Positions 36,856-49,170 of a stretch of DNA of 64,000 bases are shown here, in pieces; the stretch's first letter is position 1, and every line of letters begins with the position of its first letter. Both the position numbers and the translations under genes were made by a program. Source of the stretch: Eopsaltria australis (lineage: Eukaryota; Chordata; Aves; Passeriformes; Petroicidae); assembly GCA_034509425.1 (NCBI GenBank), contig JAVTVJ010000076.1:1550001-1614000 (forward strand). Direction: 5' to 3'. The notes beneath the pieces were generated by a model. That model was not told the origin of the DNA and searched no databases. It saw only the letters and a program-made list of their open reading frames with translations.

Positions 36856-38875
36856 TGGGAAATCCCTGTGTGACTTGGGAACTACCTCAGGCAACCTCAA
36901 AAAGAAGAAGAAATCCTGTTTGCTGATACACCAAAGGAAAGCACAGGTCACTTTCCATAAAATGCCCTAACGCTCTGACATACTGGAATGATGAAGAGCA
37001 GGGAAACTCTTGGGGTTGCATAAATATGAGTCTGACTTGATGAATTTCTGTAAATGATCTAGAATAGGATAGAATGCTCTTTACTTTTACTTGGAAACTT
37101 GTGTCTATTGTTTGCTGAAACTGCCATTTTGATTTTAAAGGTTTCCAATTTCGTAAAGTTTCTTATCAATATTTGAGGTTGAAGTTCAAAACTGTGTGCA
37201 TTTCTGCAAACTTATTTTATTTATTACATCTCACATTTATTATGGGCAAAATATATGATAGTTTTCATTTAGACAGTTACAAATCAGATTTTTAACCAGT
37301 CAAGAATGATAATTATTATCTGAGTGCATGCCAGGATGAACAAATACTGTTGACTCAAAAATGATTGCAAATAAGAGAGCGTGGCTCAACCAATGTTGTA
37401 ACTGAAAGTTGTAAGTTAATGATTTTGGAGAAAACACTAGCAGAACATTCAGCAAACTTAATCTGAGAGACTATAAAGTCCCTGGCAAAGACTAACGGTG
37501 ATTAATGAACAGTCAAACTCCTCACTCCAGCTGCACCCTTCTCTGTGCTCCTCACTCCAGCACCCGTCTAAGCTGGAGAAATATTATGCTTAGATATCCA
37601 AGCTGAGGTGCAAAAAGGTCTATGAGCTTAGACTGGGCCTGTCGACCCAAGAGTGACCTTCTGTTTCCCTATGTTCTCTTTTTCATTTGGATTGTTATTC
37701 ACAGACAACCCCTGGCTGCAAGACATTATGTAGCTCATGTGTAGATTGAACATACAGTGGTAAAAGAATGCTCAGTTGTGTTTCCCCTTGCTCTGTGGTT
37801 GAAAATGGCTGAGTGATACCTGGCTCTGTATGAATTGACAGAAGTCTTTCAGAAAGTCTTGATCTTACAAAAGGAGAAGATGCCCAGAGGTCTCAGCATG
37901 GCACTTTTATATCTTAGATGACAGTTAATGTCATTAGAAGGTGAGTTTGCTGTTCATGCAAGAAAATTTCCATGATTGATAAACTGAAGAAGCAAAGGTA
38001 GCTGAAGGACTTTCTACTCTGTCCCTTATCTACAGTCCACTGTTTCCTATGTTTTGTGGGATCAATTCTACAATCTTCTATACATTACAGCCCTCTGATT
38101 GTGAAAGAGAAAATTTTTTGCTGGTTTGAGCTACACTATAACTATCAGGAGAACAGAAGAGCTCCCAGAGCTCTGTCAGGATGTCTGTGTTGTGCCATTT
38201 GGATGGCAAAGATAATTCATATCAACTAGTCCCAGTCTTCTACTTCATGATGCTCACTTTATCAAAGCAAGTTCCTCAAAGTTCAGTCTCTCTTCTCCTC
38301 TGCATTGGGTGCATAGATCAAACCTCAGTGTATTACACAGTGAAATCAATTGGTATTCAGCTGCAGATCCTCTGCACAGTGGCAGAGACTTGTTGGCTGC
38401 CTTCCAAGGCAGGTTTCAAAAGGACTCTTGAACACGTTGAAAATAGAAGAGACACTTAGAAGAATTATTTCTTAGTTAAGGATAAAAAAGACAGGACTCT
38501 CAAAGTGACTTGAGGGTCTTTTACAGACCAATATTGATACAGTTTGTCTTACAGAGTACATATCCCATTTCCCTTCACCATGAATTGTAATCTTAGGGTT
38601 TTTTTCCCCATTCTTTGCTCTTGACTCTCTTACCAATCAGTACACCTCCCTCTGTTTACCTTGTTCTTGTTCAGTCAATATGGGCTGGCTTATGTGGGGC
38701 CTTTTTAAGAGTGCAAATTCATGGATGGTAGTGTGTCTTGCCCATTTTGGTTGGGGATCCAGATCTGGAAGACTGACACAATGCATCATTTTGTTTTGAA
38801 TTAAAGAACCCTTTTCTGAAATGGAACAGCAAGAAACACACATCTTTCTCTGAGAAGAAATCGCACTCAGAGAGT
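36856..38875. other. Unique non-coding stretch
   Basis: No gene or recognised repeat, apart from a short repeated 'ctcctcactccagc' string near 37515-37562. Confidence 0.55.
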
Positions 38876-38980
38876 TGTGTTTAATGTCTTGATGTCCAAG
38901 TGGACATTAGTGACAAGTGGAGCTCCTCAGGGATTAATATTGGGAATGGTGCTCTTTAACATCTTTGTCCTTGACATGAG

Positions 38981-39409
38981 CATGCCTCTTTTAGTCTAAA
39001 GGCCATTCCCCCACATGCTAACACTACACAACCTTGTCCAAAGTCCCTCCAGCTCTCTTGTATTCCCTCTAGGTACTGGAAGGTGCTAAAAGTTCTATTC
39101 TCCAGCCTGAACAGCCCCAAATCTCTCAGCTTGTCTTAATAGGAGAAGTGCTCCAGCCCTCTGAGCATCTTCCTGGTCTCCTCTGGACTTGCTCCAACAG
39201 GTCCATGTCCTTCTTACATTGGGGTTCCCAGAGTTGGACAGAGCACTTCAGGTGGGGTCTCACCAGCACAGAGTAGAGGGGCAGAATCCCCTCCCTCACC
39301 CTGCTGGCCACGCTGCTTTGGATGCAGCCCAGGACAGGGCTGGCTTTCTGAGCTGCAATTGCACATTGCCAGGACATGCTGAGCTTCTCATCAGCCAACA
39401 GCCCCAAGT
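38981..39409 (-). repeat. Left arm of CR1 inverted duplication
   Basis: 429 bp that are the reverse complement of 39610-39943. The arms differ at about ten positions by eye over 334 aligned bases, plus one 95-bp segment (39271-39365) present only here. Translated on the minus strand it gives the CR1 ORF2 C-terminal pattern ([20 protein letters not shown], then LVRPHLKCSVQLWEPQCKKD). So it keeps CR1 sequence that the right arm has lost. Confidence 0.95.
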
Positions 39410-39609
39410 TGTGTGGTGCAGTCAACACACTGGAGGGATGCCATCTAGAGGAACCTGGATAGGCTTGAGAGGTGGGCCTGTGTGAACCTCATGAAGTTCA
39501 GTAGTTCAGTTGAAGGCCAAGGGTAAGGTCCTCCACCTGGGTCAGAGCAATCCCAAGCACACATCCAGGCTGGGTGGAGGAGGTATTGAGAGCAGCCCTG
39601 GGGAGAAGG

Positions 39610-39943
39610 ACTTGGGGCTGTTGGCTGATGAGAAGCTCAGCATGTCCTGGTAATGTGCTGGTGAGACCCCACCTGGAGTGCTCTGTCCAGCTCTGGGGAT
39701 CCCAATGTAAGAAGGACATGGACCTGTTGGAGCAAGTCCAGAGGAGACCAGGAAGATGCTCAGAGGGCTGGAGCACTTCTCCTATTAAGACAAGCTGAGA
39801 GATTTGGGGCTGTTCAGGCTGGAGAAGAGAACTTTTAGCATCTTCCAATACTGAGAGGGAATACAAGAGAGCTGGAGGGACTTTGGACAAGGTTGTGTAG
39901 TGTTAGCATGTGGGGGAATGGCCTTTAGACTAAAAGAGGCATG
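39610..39943 (+). repeat. Right arm of CR1 inverted duplication
   Basis: The in-place copy, 334 bp, in the orientation of the host CR1. It encodes the same ORF2 end (LVRPHLECSVQLWGSQCKKD) but lacks 95 bp at the TGTGC junction 39654-39658. It is separated from the left arm by a 200-bp spacer (39410-39609) of normal CR1 sequence. Confidence 0.95.
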
Positions 39944-42095
39944 TTCAGATTAGATCTAAGGAAGAAATTCTTCACCATGAGGGTGGTGAGGAACTGGTGA
40001 GCATTTTCCAGGGACACTGTGGATGCCCCATCCCTGGAAGTGTTCAAGGCCAGGTTGGATGGGGCTTTGAGCAACATGCTCCAGTGGAAGGTGCTAATGT
40101 TCATGTTGCAGTTGGGGAAGGGGGGGGGGGGTGGGGTTGGAACTAAAAGACTTTTAAGGTCCTTTCCAATCCAAACCATTCTATGATTCTGTGATTCTAT
40201 GAGCTGAGAGGAGGTGCTCGTCTGATCTCATGCAAAATAATTGTTAAATAACGGTAAGGTGAATCATGTCAAAAACATACTTGTTTGTCTTTTTTTCCTA
40301 AAACCAGCACATAACATGACAAGATGCTTTCAAAACAAATAAGTGAGATAGTGAAATGAGATCCCACCCTATGAAATTCCTGGAATAGTGTTCACTGGAA
40401 GATTGGTGAACACTTGTAATCTCTGCAAATGCTCATTTAAAGAAGTCTTCTTGTAACCTGTCTGAAAAACTGCAGAATAGCCTGTCAGAGTCAATTAAGA
40501 AGGTCAGTGTTGCCAACCGAAGTCTAAATATTTCTTTCTTAATTTTGACCATAAGTCCCTTCTTGGAATATCTTTGTGTCAACCTGTCTGAATCCTGTGT
40601 GTTTGAGAATCTGAATCTGTGTCATCTGAAATGCAGGGTAATACTTCAGGTTTTGGACAATCTTTCTTCTTCATGGTAATCTCAAAAAAACCTGCATAGA
40701 TTCCAAATACTCTTTCTGTCAGAAACTGGTGTAATGAGCTCCAAATTTAATTAATATGACTGAACAAAATGTCTCATTGAAGTAGTTAACAATATTTAAG
40801 AGATTTATGTACCATTTCAAATTCTAAATATAATTATTTTCTCCTAAAAAGCTGTAGGAAATAACAAAAGTTAAAATTCTAGGGAAATCAAGGATTTGAA
40901 AAATTTTGTAAACTAGATTAATCCCAAGATGTGAAATGAAACTTTTAGAAGATGGAAGCATTAATTATAATCCCATTTTCCTAGCAGCACTTAGTTTCTT
41001 CCCCAGATCTATTAAATACACTGGTGTGCATTTTGTTTCTGTTAGCTTTTATGTCCTTGCTCTGGCATTGTCTGGCTGGCAGGAGCAGCTAGCAAAGCTG
41101 TCCAGCATTTATTCCTCTTTGATAGGGATGAACAGATTCAAATTTCACTAATCTGGATCCCTATGACTTATATTTAGGAAAATGAATTTTTTTCTTCTGG
41201 CCTTATTTGCAAAACCCTTTTATATTAATGAACAGTATTTTCTGCAACAATAGAAGATATCTTGGGCAAAAAGAAACCACAAACATTTTGTGTGAATAGG
41301 TAGGTGAGATCTGGATCACACTGCAGTGGGGAGAGAAAGAGTGGGAAGGGTCACCATCAATTTCAATTAGATTGGTACATTTTTAAATTCTTGACAAAAC
41401 CCCTTCTCACTAATTCTGACAGAGTCTGGCTTGTATTCACTTAGGTGCTTAATTCAGCTTTTCTGACTTAACTCCGGTCCTGTTAGGCATGTGCACAAAT
41501 GTCTGCAGTGAGAAGGGTGGAAACATTCAAGTGGAAGTATCCAGGGGTCCATATGTTTTGAGCATCTGTGTCTTGACTGGAGTGAAATTTGTAGGTGCAC
41601 CAGAGCACTCAAATAAGGCCCTCAATGTAATTTCCATAATCTAAAAGGGTGAAAAACCTTGGTTTAATTTTATTGAGTTATTCCTTGATGATAAAGAAAT
41701 AGAAACTGTAAACACATGTTCCACTAAATTAAACTACTGTTTTTCACTGTCTGCAACTAGGCCCCAAGTGTCAGGGAAACTCATTACAACATCAGCAAAC
41801 CAGTTTGCCACATGCCAAATTGTGCTCTGTCTGTCTTCTTCAGAGTCAAAGCAGCCCATGTGTATTATTTAGAAACATTTAGAACAGTTGATGAAGCAGG
41901 AGGAAGGGAGGTTCTGGTCTAATATATCTTGATGTGTGGTTTAAGCTGCACCACATCTGCTGCTCCTCCTTGCATTTAAAACAATGCAAAAACTCCATGT
42001 TTCAGTGCTCTGGAATTTAGTCTTCAATGATCACAATTTTTCTTCACAAGAAGAAAATCCTTTGTCAGCAGAAGAAAGGATTTTAGTTGTTTGGA

Positions 42096-42111
42096 TTTTT
42101 TTTTTTTTTTT
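42096..42111. repeat. Poly(T) tract
   Basis: Sixteen T in a row, followed by TG-rich sequence. No retroposon body is recognised beside it. Confidence 0.85.
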
Positions 42112-43679
42112 GTGTTTGTTTTACTGGTGAGGACAGGGACAGAGAGAAGGTCGAGGCACTTTTTGGAAATTTCTTCCTGTTCTTTGTTTCTATGCCAGTT
42201 ACTCGGGAATGTAGCATTCATGGTCCTCATGGCATTCCTGTCAAAGGGCTTTAGCTCTTAAAATAGCATCAAGGCCAAGATGGCCATGTGCTGGACTACT
42301 CTGCCAGTAGCAGGCATCTTCTCAGTGGCCCTTAGTGAAATGAACCCTTGGGAATGGATGCTGTGGGCATCTCTTGGCTGTAGGATGCAGCGTGCATTTT
42401 TGGGCAGAGTCTGCTCATTGCACCCTAAATTGTGTTCCTGTATCAGGCTGGGTAGCACTGACTTCCCTTTACCTTGTGTACTGCTACATGACAGAGAAAC
42501 AACATTTCTGAAATGTGCAGTTACTGCCTTATGAGTTTTATTTTAGAGCTCCAGTTTTAATATCTCTTTCTATTATTAGCAACGGAAATGGGGACACTTA
42601 CCAGTAGAAGTGGCCTAGTATTTAAGAAAGTGTCTGATGTTTGAGTGAAAGCCACTCTTTTCCCATTGCAGTAACCTGCATTTAAACACCCTGATTTCAT
42701 ATTTTAGGGACCGCATTATCTTGAGGCAGTGGTTAAAGCAGTCCCCCCATTCTGTTTGCCCCCCACACATAAGAAGGGGCACTCAGCTGCCCAAGAGCAG
42801 TGTCTGTAGCACTCCAGAGAATTTCCTGTACCTTGCAGCAGTGCCCAGGCTTGGGACCCCATGGTGGTTTCCTATTGAAAGAAAGTTAAAAACATTCCTA
42901 CAAGCTCATAGACTGTAAAGCCAGAGAGAGCAAAATATTTGTGTACAGGAGCACGGGAAAATGTAGGGATAAATGGAGATGTAATGTTACTGGGATTCTT
43001 CTTTCATCTCCTTGGATTTGCTGTCACTCCAAATCAACCTCAGCTTCTGTGACCAAGAGAATCTCCAGGCAGTGATTAACCACAAAACCTCTTTCAAGAT
43101 GAAGAGATGGAGACAGCAGGGGATGGTTGCCATATCTCAGTCTGACCTAAGCATTATGTTTAATCTGTGCTTACATGTTACCTAAGCTGTGCTCAGATAT
43201 GCATGATGGACTCATCTGTGCTTACAAGCCCAGCTAAGTGCCCTGTACATGGTTGCACCATCAGCTTTCTTGCAGGTCATAGCCAGAAAGACTGTTTCAC
43301 CATCCTTTGATATTTTCAAGCCTTGATTTGGGGTGACAACAGAGAGCTGATGTTGCAATCAAATGGTTTTGAAGCTTTGATTTGCTTTTGTCATAGGTGG
43401 ATGGACTTAGTTTAAAGGCTTCATTTACTTTCCAGGTGTCTTTCAGAAATGAAAGAAACAGGACTTTGAATCTTTGGTTAAATCTGGTGGGAAGAACTAC
43501 CCACAACTAAAGGATAAACTAAGTATGCTTTTCCTGAGTAAAGGTTATTTTTGATAGCCTGTAAAAAATGAAATTGATATCTTTGATATGCTGAGAATAT
43601 ACAGGACAGATAAACACTGATCCCTCGCAGTCCCAGGCAGTTGTTACTCTACTACGTGTAAGAACTTCTCTCTGTCAGA

Positions 43680-44110
43680 GTTGATAAAAGAAAAAAAGTC
43701 GTTTGGAGTTAATTAAAATATGTCAAATCATAAAAATACTCCCAGAGAATAGTATCATGAGAAATTAGACTCACTGCTTCTGTAAATAGTAAAGCAGTGA
43801 CTATTTAATGATTCACAGGTTTAATTACATAGAGGATGACATCTTTATTATAACAGAATAAAAGTAATTATGCATCACAGGAGCTGGACTGAACTGTGCT
43901 CAGTCCTGCATTCTCAGCGTGCAGCTGTGCAGAGCAGGTTGTCAAACACCCACAAGTCTGTGACAGTCTGCTTTTGTTTCACAGTCAGCTGAGCATCTGT
44001 GAGAAATGGTATCCCTCCCGTGGCAGAGCAGTGTTTAATTGACCACAGCTAAAAAATTGGCAGGGTGGATTTTAAGCAGGCATGGTCTGAGACGAGATTT
44101 TGTATGACTG
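43680..44110. promoter_or_regulatory. Candidate conserved non-coding block
   Basis: An AT-rich half with several TTAATTAA/TTTAATTA-type homeodomain cores passes into a more GC-balanced half with E-box-like CAGCTG and CAGCTGAG strings. It is non-repetitive and has no coding frame. The regulatory label is inference from texture. Confidence 0.18.
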
Positions 44111-47100
44111 TATAGACAACAGAAGACGCATTCTGATGGACTACATATCTTTTACTTATTGTAAATAATGCTTGTTCATCAATACTGAAAAGTAAAAAAA
44201 AAAATATATTTTACTCCTTTGTAATCTACAGAATTTTTATTTGTGTGAAACATCCCCAACACCAAGTGAGCATCTTTGTAATAATATTATTCAGGCCTCC
44301 TGCACAATGCATTTTCAAGGCAAGTGGAATAAGAGGAAAACACATAAAGTAGTTAGGGACAAATATACTCTTACAGTTTTTGTTGCGGTTATTTTTAGTT
44401 CTATCTTTTTTTAAAAATTATTGTTATTTTGTTCTAGCTCAATTGTGTCTATGCCAAGAGAAAATGTGTCACTATATTTACCTATTTTGTACTTCAATAA
44501 GAAATTTTTGTATGCATATAACCCAGCTGAAATCCAGAAGAAAAAAAAAGTATTGAAAGAAGGCAGAGAGAGAAGGGTTCAAGGAAAAAGAATCTATCTA
44601 GGCAAACTTACCTCAGTGTTAACATTTTGTCACTATGACTGTGATTCAGGTCCTGGCTCAGCAGGAGTCTGTATGAAGTCTTATGTGGCCAGGTCCAGCA
44701 ACTCTTTGGATCCCAGACAGAACTTTGTGTTTGATGTGATGACAAGATGTTAAGAGTAGAGCTACAGTACCAAGTGGTGAGAGAAAGTGAGGCAAAATGA
44801 GAGTTTGATAACCAAGACTGGTTTCTTCTACAGATAAGCACCTCTGTAAGGTCTGGATGATTCCTCTTTACAGATTGGCATGGTGTGGTCTTTTCTCTCT
44901 GCAGGCAGCATGATCCAACTAGTCCTGGCTCCAGAAGGGAAGATGAAGGTGTGCTTTTTGCTGGAGTTCATCCTTCTTTTTTTGGCACATCTGTATATGA
45001 CTGCCATTGTGGGTCACAGTACCTGCACTCCACTCTAATCCAATTTAGCCAGGTTCATGAGGTACATAAAATGTACTATTATTCAAGAGTCTGTATGTAG
45101 GAGTTTTCTTGTCTCATTAGAGAACCATAGACATACTGAATATTTTAATTTGCCAGGTGAGCACTCTTGGAGCTCTGGTCTACCTTCTCCCATTAGAAAC
45201 AAGGCCAAATTTCACTTAACATTAGTCTTCTTTGTATCTTTATGATAGGCTGTAAACATGAGATGATGTTTAAAAAATGTCCAGTTAGAGAATTCAAAGC
45301 TATAGGTCATGAATTAAATGGATGAGTCAGTGAATGAACCAGTCTATTACACTACCCAGAGGATACTTGAGGGACATAATGTCCCTTTATCTTTCTGTCA
45401 CTGTCTCTGTGATTGACGTTGGGCAACTTTCATCATTGTCATATCTTGCTTGTGAAAACAATGATGTTTCCTTTGTCAAGACCCCCATGATGTACAAATT
45501 AAGGGACCTGCATTTGAGCCAACCTTGCTGTTTTGGTTTTCTGAGACTATAGCAGAGGTGTAGCCCACAACACAAGTACTGTGGTAGAACCTGCAGTGCA
45601 CTGAGTGTATTCTATGAGTGAAGTGTTTGCCCTTGGAGGCAAATGACAGATAAGAGGAACAGGAGTTTTGCTTCCTAGAATCATAGAAAATATGGCAGGA
45701 AAGCAAAATAAAACTTTCTTTGACTTACCTATCAGCCCAAAAAATCATTGTGTGGACTATTTGACTGAAGTTTGTCTAACATGTCTTTCAGAAACCCTCA
45801 ATTTCATGGGTATCTTAGGTCATCTTTTTCTAATATTTTACTGTCTTACCTATAAGCAAAGTTTTCTTACTGTAAGATTAAAATTTTCCTTTTTGTGGGT
45901 TTTAGGTCTTGACAATTTTTTCAGTATCAATGGACTTGAAAAATTTGTTTCCTTCTTTGCAAGTACCATTCAAGTATTTTAAAACTACTCCTGTGGGATT
46001 CTTCTGCTTTTTCTTCTTTGCATCAAAAATCTCAGTCTCTTCACCTTTTCTTCTTGAGGCACATTTTACAGTCCTCTCATTATTACATTCTTACGAACTT
46101 TGAGTGGTTCATTGTGGTGCCTAAGACTGCACACACAACCCCTCTTGAAAGCTTTAATAAGTTACAGACAGCAAAAAGATTACTTCACTTGCCCTACATA
46201 TTATATTGTTGACTTTTGTGTAACTTTTGGTTCTTTCAGATTTCTGCAGCACTGAAGAACTGTTTCCTAAGCAGTTTTTCCCATTGAGTACTTGTAAAGT
46301 TAATAATTCCTATAAGAGTGAAATTTTTTTCTGAATTTTGTTCTATGTTGTTGGCTACTTTTTCAGTTTATCAGGGTCACATGGAATTTAAGTCCCAGTT
46401 CCTTCCATTTTTATCAGCTGAAAATTCAGCCTCTATACATATTAATGACAAGGGTGGTAGGGCAGAAATATGGTTAGTACTGGACAGACTCCTGAAGGAA
46501 CTGCACTTGATAAATCTGTCAAGTGTAAGTACTGGTGTAACTTCCTGGTAATTACACTCTGACTGTGGTTCGCAATGGGTTTTCTGTGTGACAAGAATTT
46601 CATCCAGGTCATTTTGCCTTAGAGCAGCAGCAATAAGGCTTGCCATGCTACCTTCTACAACGTTCTCAAGGGTGAGCTGTCTACAATGTACTCTATTCCA
46701 GACTAGATTCACCTGATGTACTTTTTCCTTATGAGTCATTTGTATTTTTCACATACTTACGTCTGTTACCTGACACTTAAGGGGTGATATTTTCTCACTC
46801 CAGGATAAAAAAAGGGTGTTTTGTCTTCCGTTATAAGATAATTTAATTGTAAGCCCATTTTCATTGACATTGTAGTATGTTTTCTAGTGTTAAATCTCCT
46901 CAGAGCACAGTCTGGACATTCCTTAAATATTCTAAAACCGAAGAACACTATAAACTAATTTTCCTTCTACACTATCTTATATAACAGTATTTGTTATGAA
47001 TATGAATGTTTTTAATAAAACCTCAGTTCATCTTTGTATTGAAGAGGTATAGACAAACAGATATCCAGGTGGAATCCATTTGGCAGCTGTTTATTTTCCT

Positions 47101-47297
47101 TGCAGAGCAAGATAAAACAGTAAGTCAAATTCAACAAACTTCAACACATTTAAAAATTAATATTTTTTCCCCAGGTTTCCTTTTAGTAAAAACAGTAGAT
47201 CATGTCATTCTGACCAGGAAAAATAAATGTTTTAGAAGGTCTATTCTATAAGTGAAACACATAATTACTTTGGACCTCCTGCAGGTGAAAATAGTGT

Positions 47298-48219
47298 TGA
47301 GCTAAAGTTTTCTGGATGATGGGTCAAGCGCACCTTCAGTCAGTTCGCAGACAACACCAAGTGGGGCTGGAGTGTTGATCTGCTGGAGGACAGAAAATCT
47401 CTGCAGGGGAATCTGAACAAGCTGGACTGATGATCTGAGGTCAGTTGTATGAGGTTCACCAAGGTAAAGTGCCTGGTCCTGCCCTTGGATCACAACAACC
47501 CCATGCAATGCTACTGGCTTGGGATAGAGCTGCTGGAAAGCTTCCTGGTGGAAAAGGACCTGGGGGTGCTGGTCAACAGCAGCTGTACATGATCCAGGGT
47601 GCGCCCAGGTGGCCAAGAAGGCCAATGCCATCCTGGCCTGTACCAGCAATGGTGTGTCCAAGCAGGACCAGGGCAGTGTTTGTCTCCCTGTGCTTGGCAC
47701 TGGTGAGGCCACACCTCAAATCCTGTGCTCAGTTCTGGGCCCCTCACTACAAGAAAGACACTGAGGGGCTGGGGCATGTCCAGAGAAGGGCAGTGGAGCT
47801 GGGGGAAGAGTCTGAAGCAAAAGTCTGATGAGGAGCAGGTACTGGGGTTATTTGTCCTGGAGAAAAGGAGGCTCAGGGGGGACCTTATTGCTGTCTAAAA
47901 TGAAAGGAGATTGTAGCCAGCTGGGGGTCAGCCTCTTCTCCCAGGTAACCAGTGACAGAGTATGAGGAAATGTCCTTAGGTTGTGTCAGGGGAGGTTCAA
48001 GTTGGATGTTAGAAAAAATTTCTCAACCAAAAGGGCAATCGAGTACAGGAGCAGGCTGCCCAGGGAAGGATTATTGTTCCTTGAAGTGTTAAAAAATCAT
48101 GTAGATATGACACTTAGAGTCATGATTTGATAGTGGACACAGAAATGCTTGTTTAGTGGTTGGACTTGATGATCCTGAAGGTATTTTCAAATTTTAAAAA
48201 TTCCATGATTCTGTGACTT
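47298..48219 (+). mobile_element. CR1 LINE 3' third (ORF2 end plus 3' UTR)
   Basis: About 920 bp. Near 47335-47362 the translation reads FSQFADNTK, the reverse-transcriptase FADD box with the second aspartate changed to asparagine. Around 47690-47790 it reads LALVRPHL and [12 protein letters not shown], the conserved ORF2 C-terminus. The UTR follows: 'gagaaaaggaggctcagggg', 'ctcttctcccaggtaac', 'caggctgcccagggaa', 'ggttggacttgatgatcc', ending 'attccatgattctgtg'. Several frame breaks make it inactive. It belongs to a different CR1 subfamily from the element at 38.9 kb. Confidence 0.93.
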
Positions 48220-48451
48220 ATTTTAGTCTTTCATTTGGGGAAATAAAGTGATCAAACCATGTCTTTTTAGCATTTCCCCTAGAGATTTTCTGCTCTACCA
48301 TGTCATCTAGTTCTTTACTTAATATATGGGATCTCTATTAGTAACAGAAATGCTGCTCAGTGTCCATATAGATGGAACAAATCAGCATACAGCCTAAGAT
48401 GGGTTTTCACTTGCAGCATCTTACTACTGAGACCCAGGTAGACTTTAACAA
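48220..48451. other. Spacer between tail-to-tail CR1 copies
   Basis: About 230 bp of AT-rich sequence without a recognised feature. Confidence 0.6.
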
Positions 48452-49170
48452 ATCACAGAATCACAGAATTAATAAGGTTGGGAGGACCACAGCAGGGCAT
48501 CTGCTCCAACCTCCCTGCTCAAGCAGCATCTTCCTAGAGTACATGACACAGAACTGCATCCAAATGGTTCCTGAATTTTTTCAGTGAGGGAGACTACACA
48601 ACCTCTCTGGACAATCTGTTGCAGTGTGTGGTCACCAACACAGTAAATAAGTTCTTCCTCATAACCAGGAGGAACTTTGTTTGTCGGATATCGGCCACTC
48701 CTGACTGCTTTATCAGAGAACTTGCTGAGGAGGCATCTACCCCTTCACCCAAGTCATTGATGAGTAAATTAAACAACACTGAACTTGGGACACACCGCTA
48801 GTGACCCAATTAGGCCTCCAACCAGACCCTGTGCCACCCCCTGGGGTCTGCTGTTCAGCCAATTCTCAATCCTCATTGTCTACTCATCAACGGTTCCTCA
48901 GTTGGCCTATGAGGATGTTGTGAGAGACAGTGTTGAAAGCTTTGCTGAAGCTGAGGTAGACAATATCCACTCGCAATCCACATCAAATCTCCAGTCTTGA
49001 ATCAGTGTATTTGTGCTCCTTTGTTTGTAGAGGACTGTCCGTGCCAGTGACTGTTTTTCATTGAAAGGGTGCCACAGAAGAAGAGCTTCTTCCAGAAGCT
49101 CTGTTAACATATTCACAATAATGTTTGGAGTGAAAGTATCTCCCTAAACATCTTGTAGTTTAATTTCCCA
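48452..49170 (-). mobile_element. CR1 LINE 3' fragment with internal deletion
   Basis: Minus-strand CR1. The tail starts at 48454 with repeated 'tcacagaat' units, then 'aaggttgggaggaccacag'. An abrupt junction near 48680-48730 jumps from UTR to reverse-transcriptase sequence, showing an internal deletion. The coding part reads in reverse as LFNLLINDLGEG near 48776-48741. About 48985-48905 is antisense to 'gtggatattgtctacctcag', the CR1 VDxVYLDFSKAF region. The end beyond about 49030 is less certain. It lies tail to tail with the CR1 at 47298-48219, about 230 bp apart. Confidence 0.88.

Larger units (their letters stand above)
38876..40203 (+). mobile_element. CR1 LINE (5'-truncated) with internal inverted duplication
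   Basis: The 5' edge enters the reverse-transcriptase coding part: 38923-38980 reads roughly GAPQG...LFNIFV, the conserved region before the catalytic box. Element sequence resumes at about 39410 with 'tgtgtggtgcagtcaacac' and runs to the 3' terminus, ending 'gatgatctt'-like blocks plus ATTCTATGATTCTGTG. Between them, 38981-39409 is an inverted copy of the element's own downstream part. That copy replaces the roughly 50 bases where the FADD catalytic box should lie. A G-rich run at 40119-40131 interrupts the tail. It cannot encode active enzyme. Confidence 0.93.
40204..47297. other. Long unique non-coding stretch
   Basis: About 7 kb without a recognised gene or confident mobile element. It contains a T16 run at 42096-42111 and a candidate regulatory block near 43.68-44.11 kb. 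Open stretches of up to 120 codons lack protein-family features. Confidence 0.5.

Noticed and set aside
39126..39798. Two short proteins with near-identical ends on opposite strands
   Set aside because: Not host genes. Both are CR1 ORF2 C-terminal pieces from the two arms of the inverted duplication.
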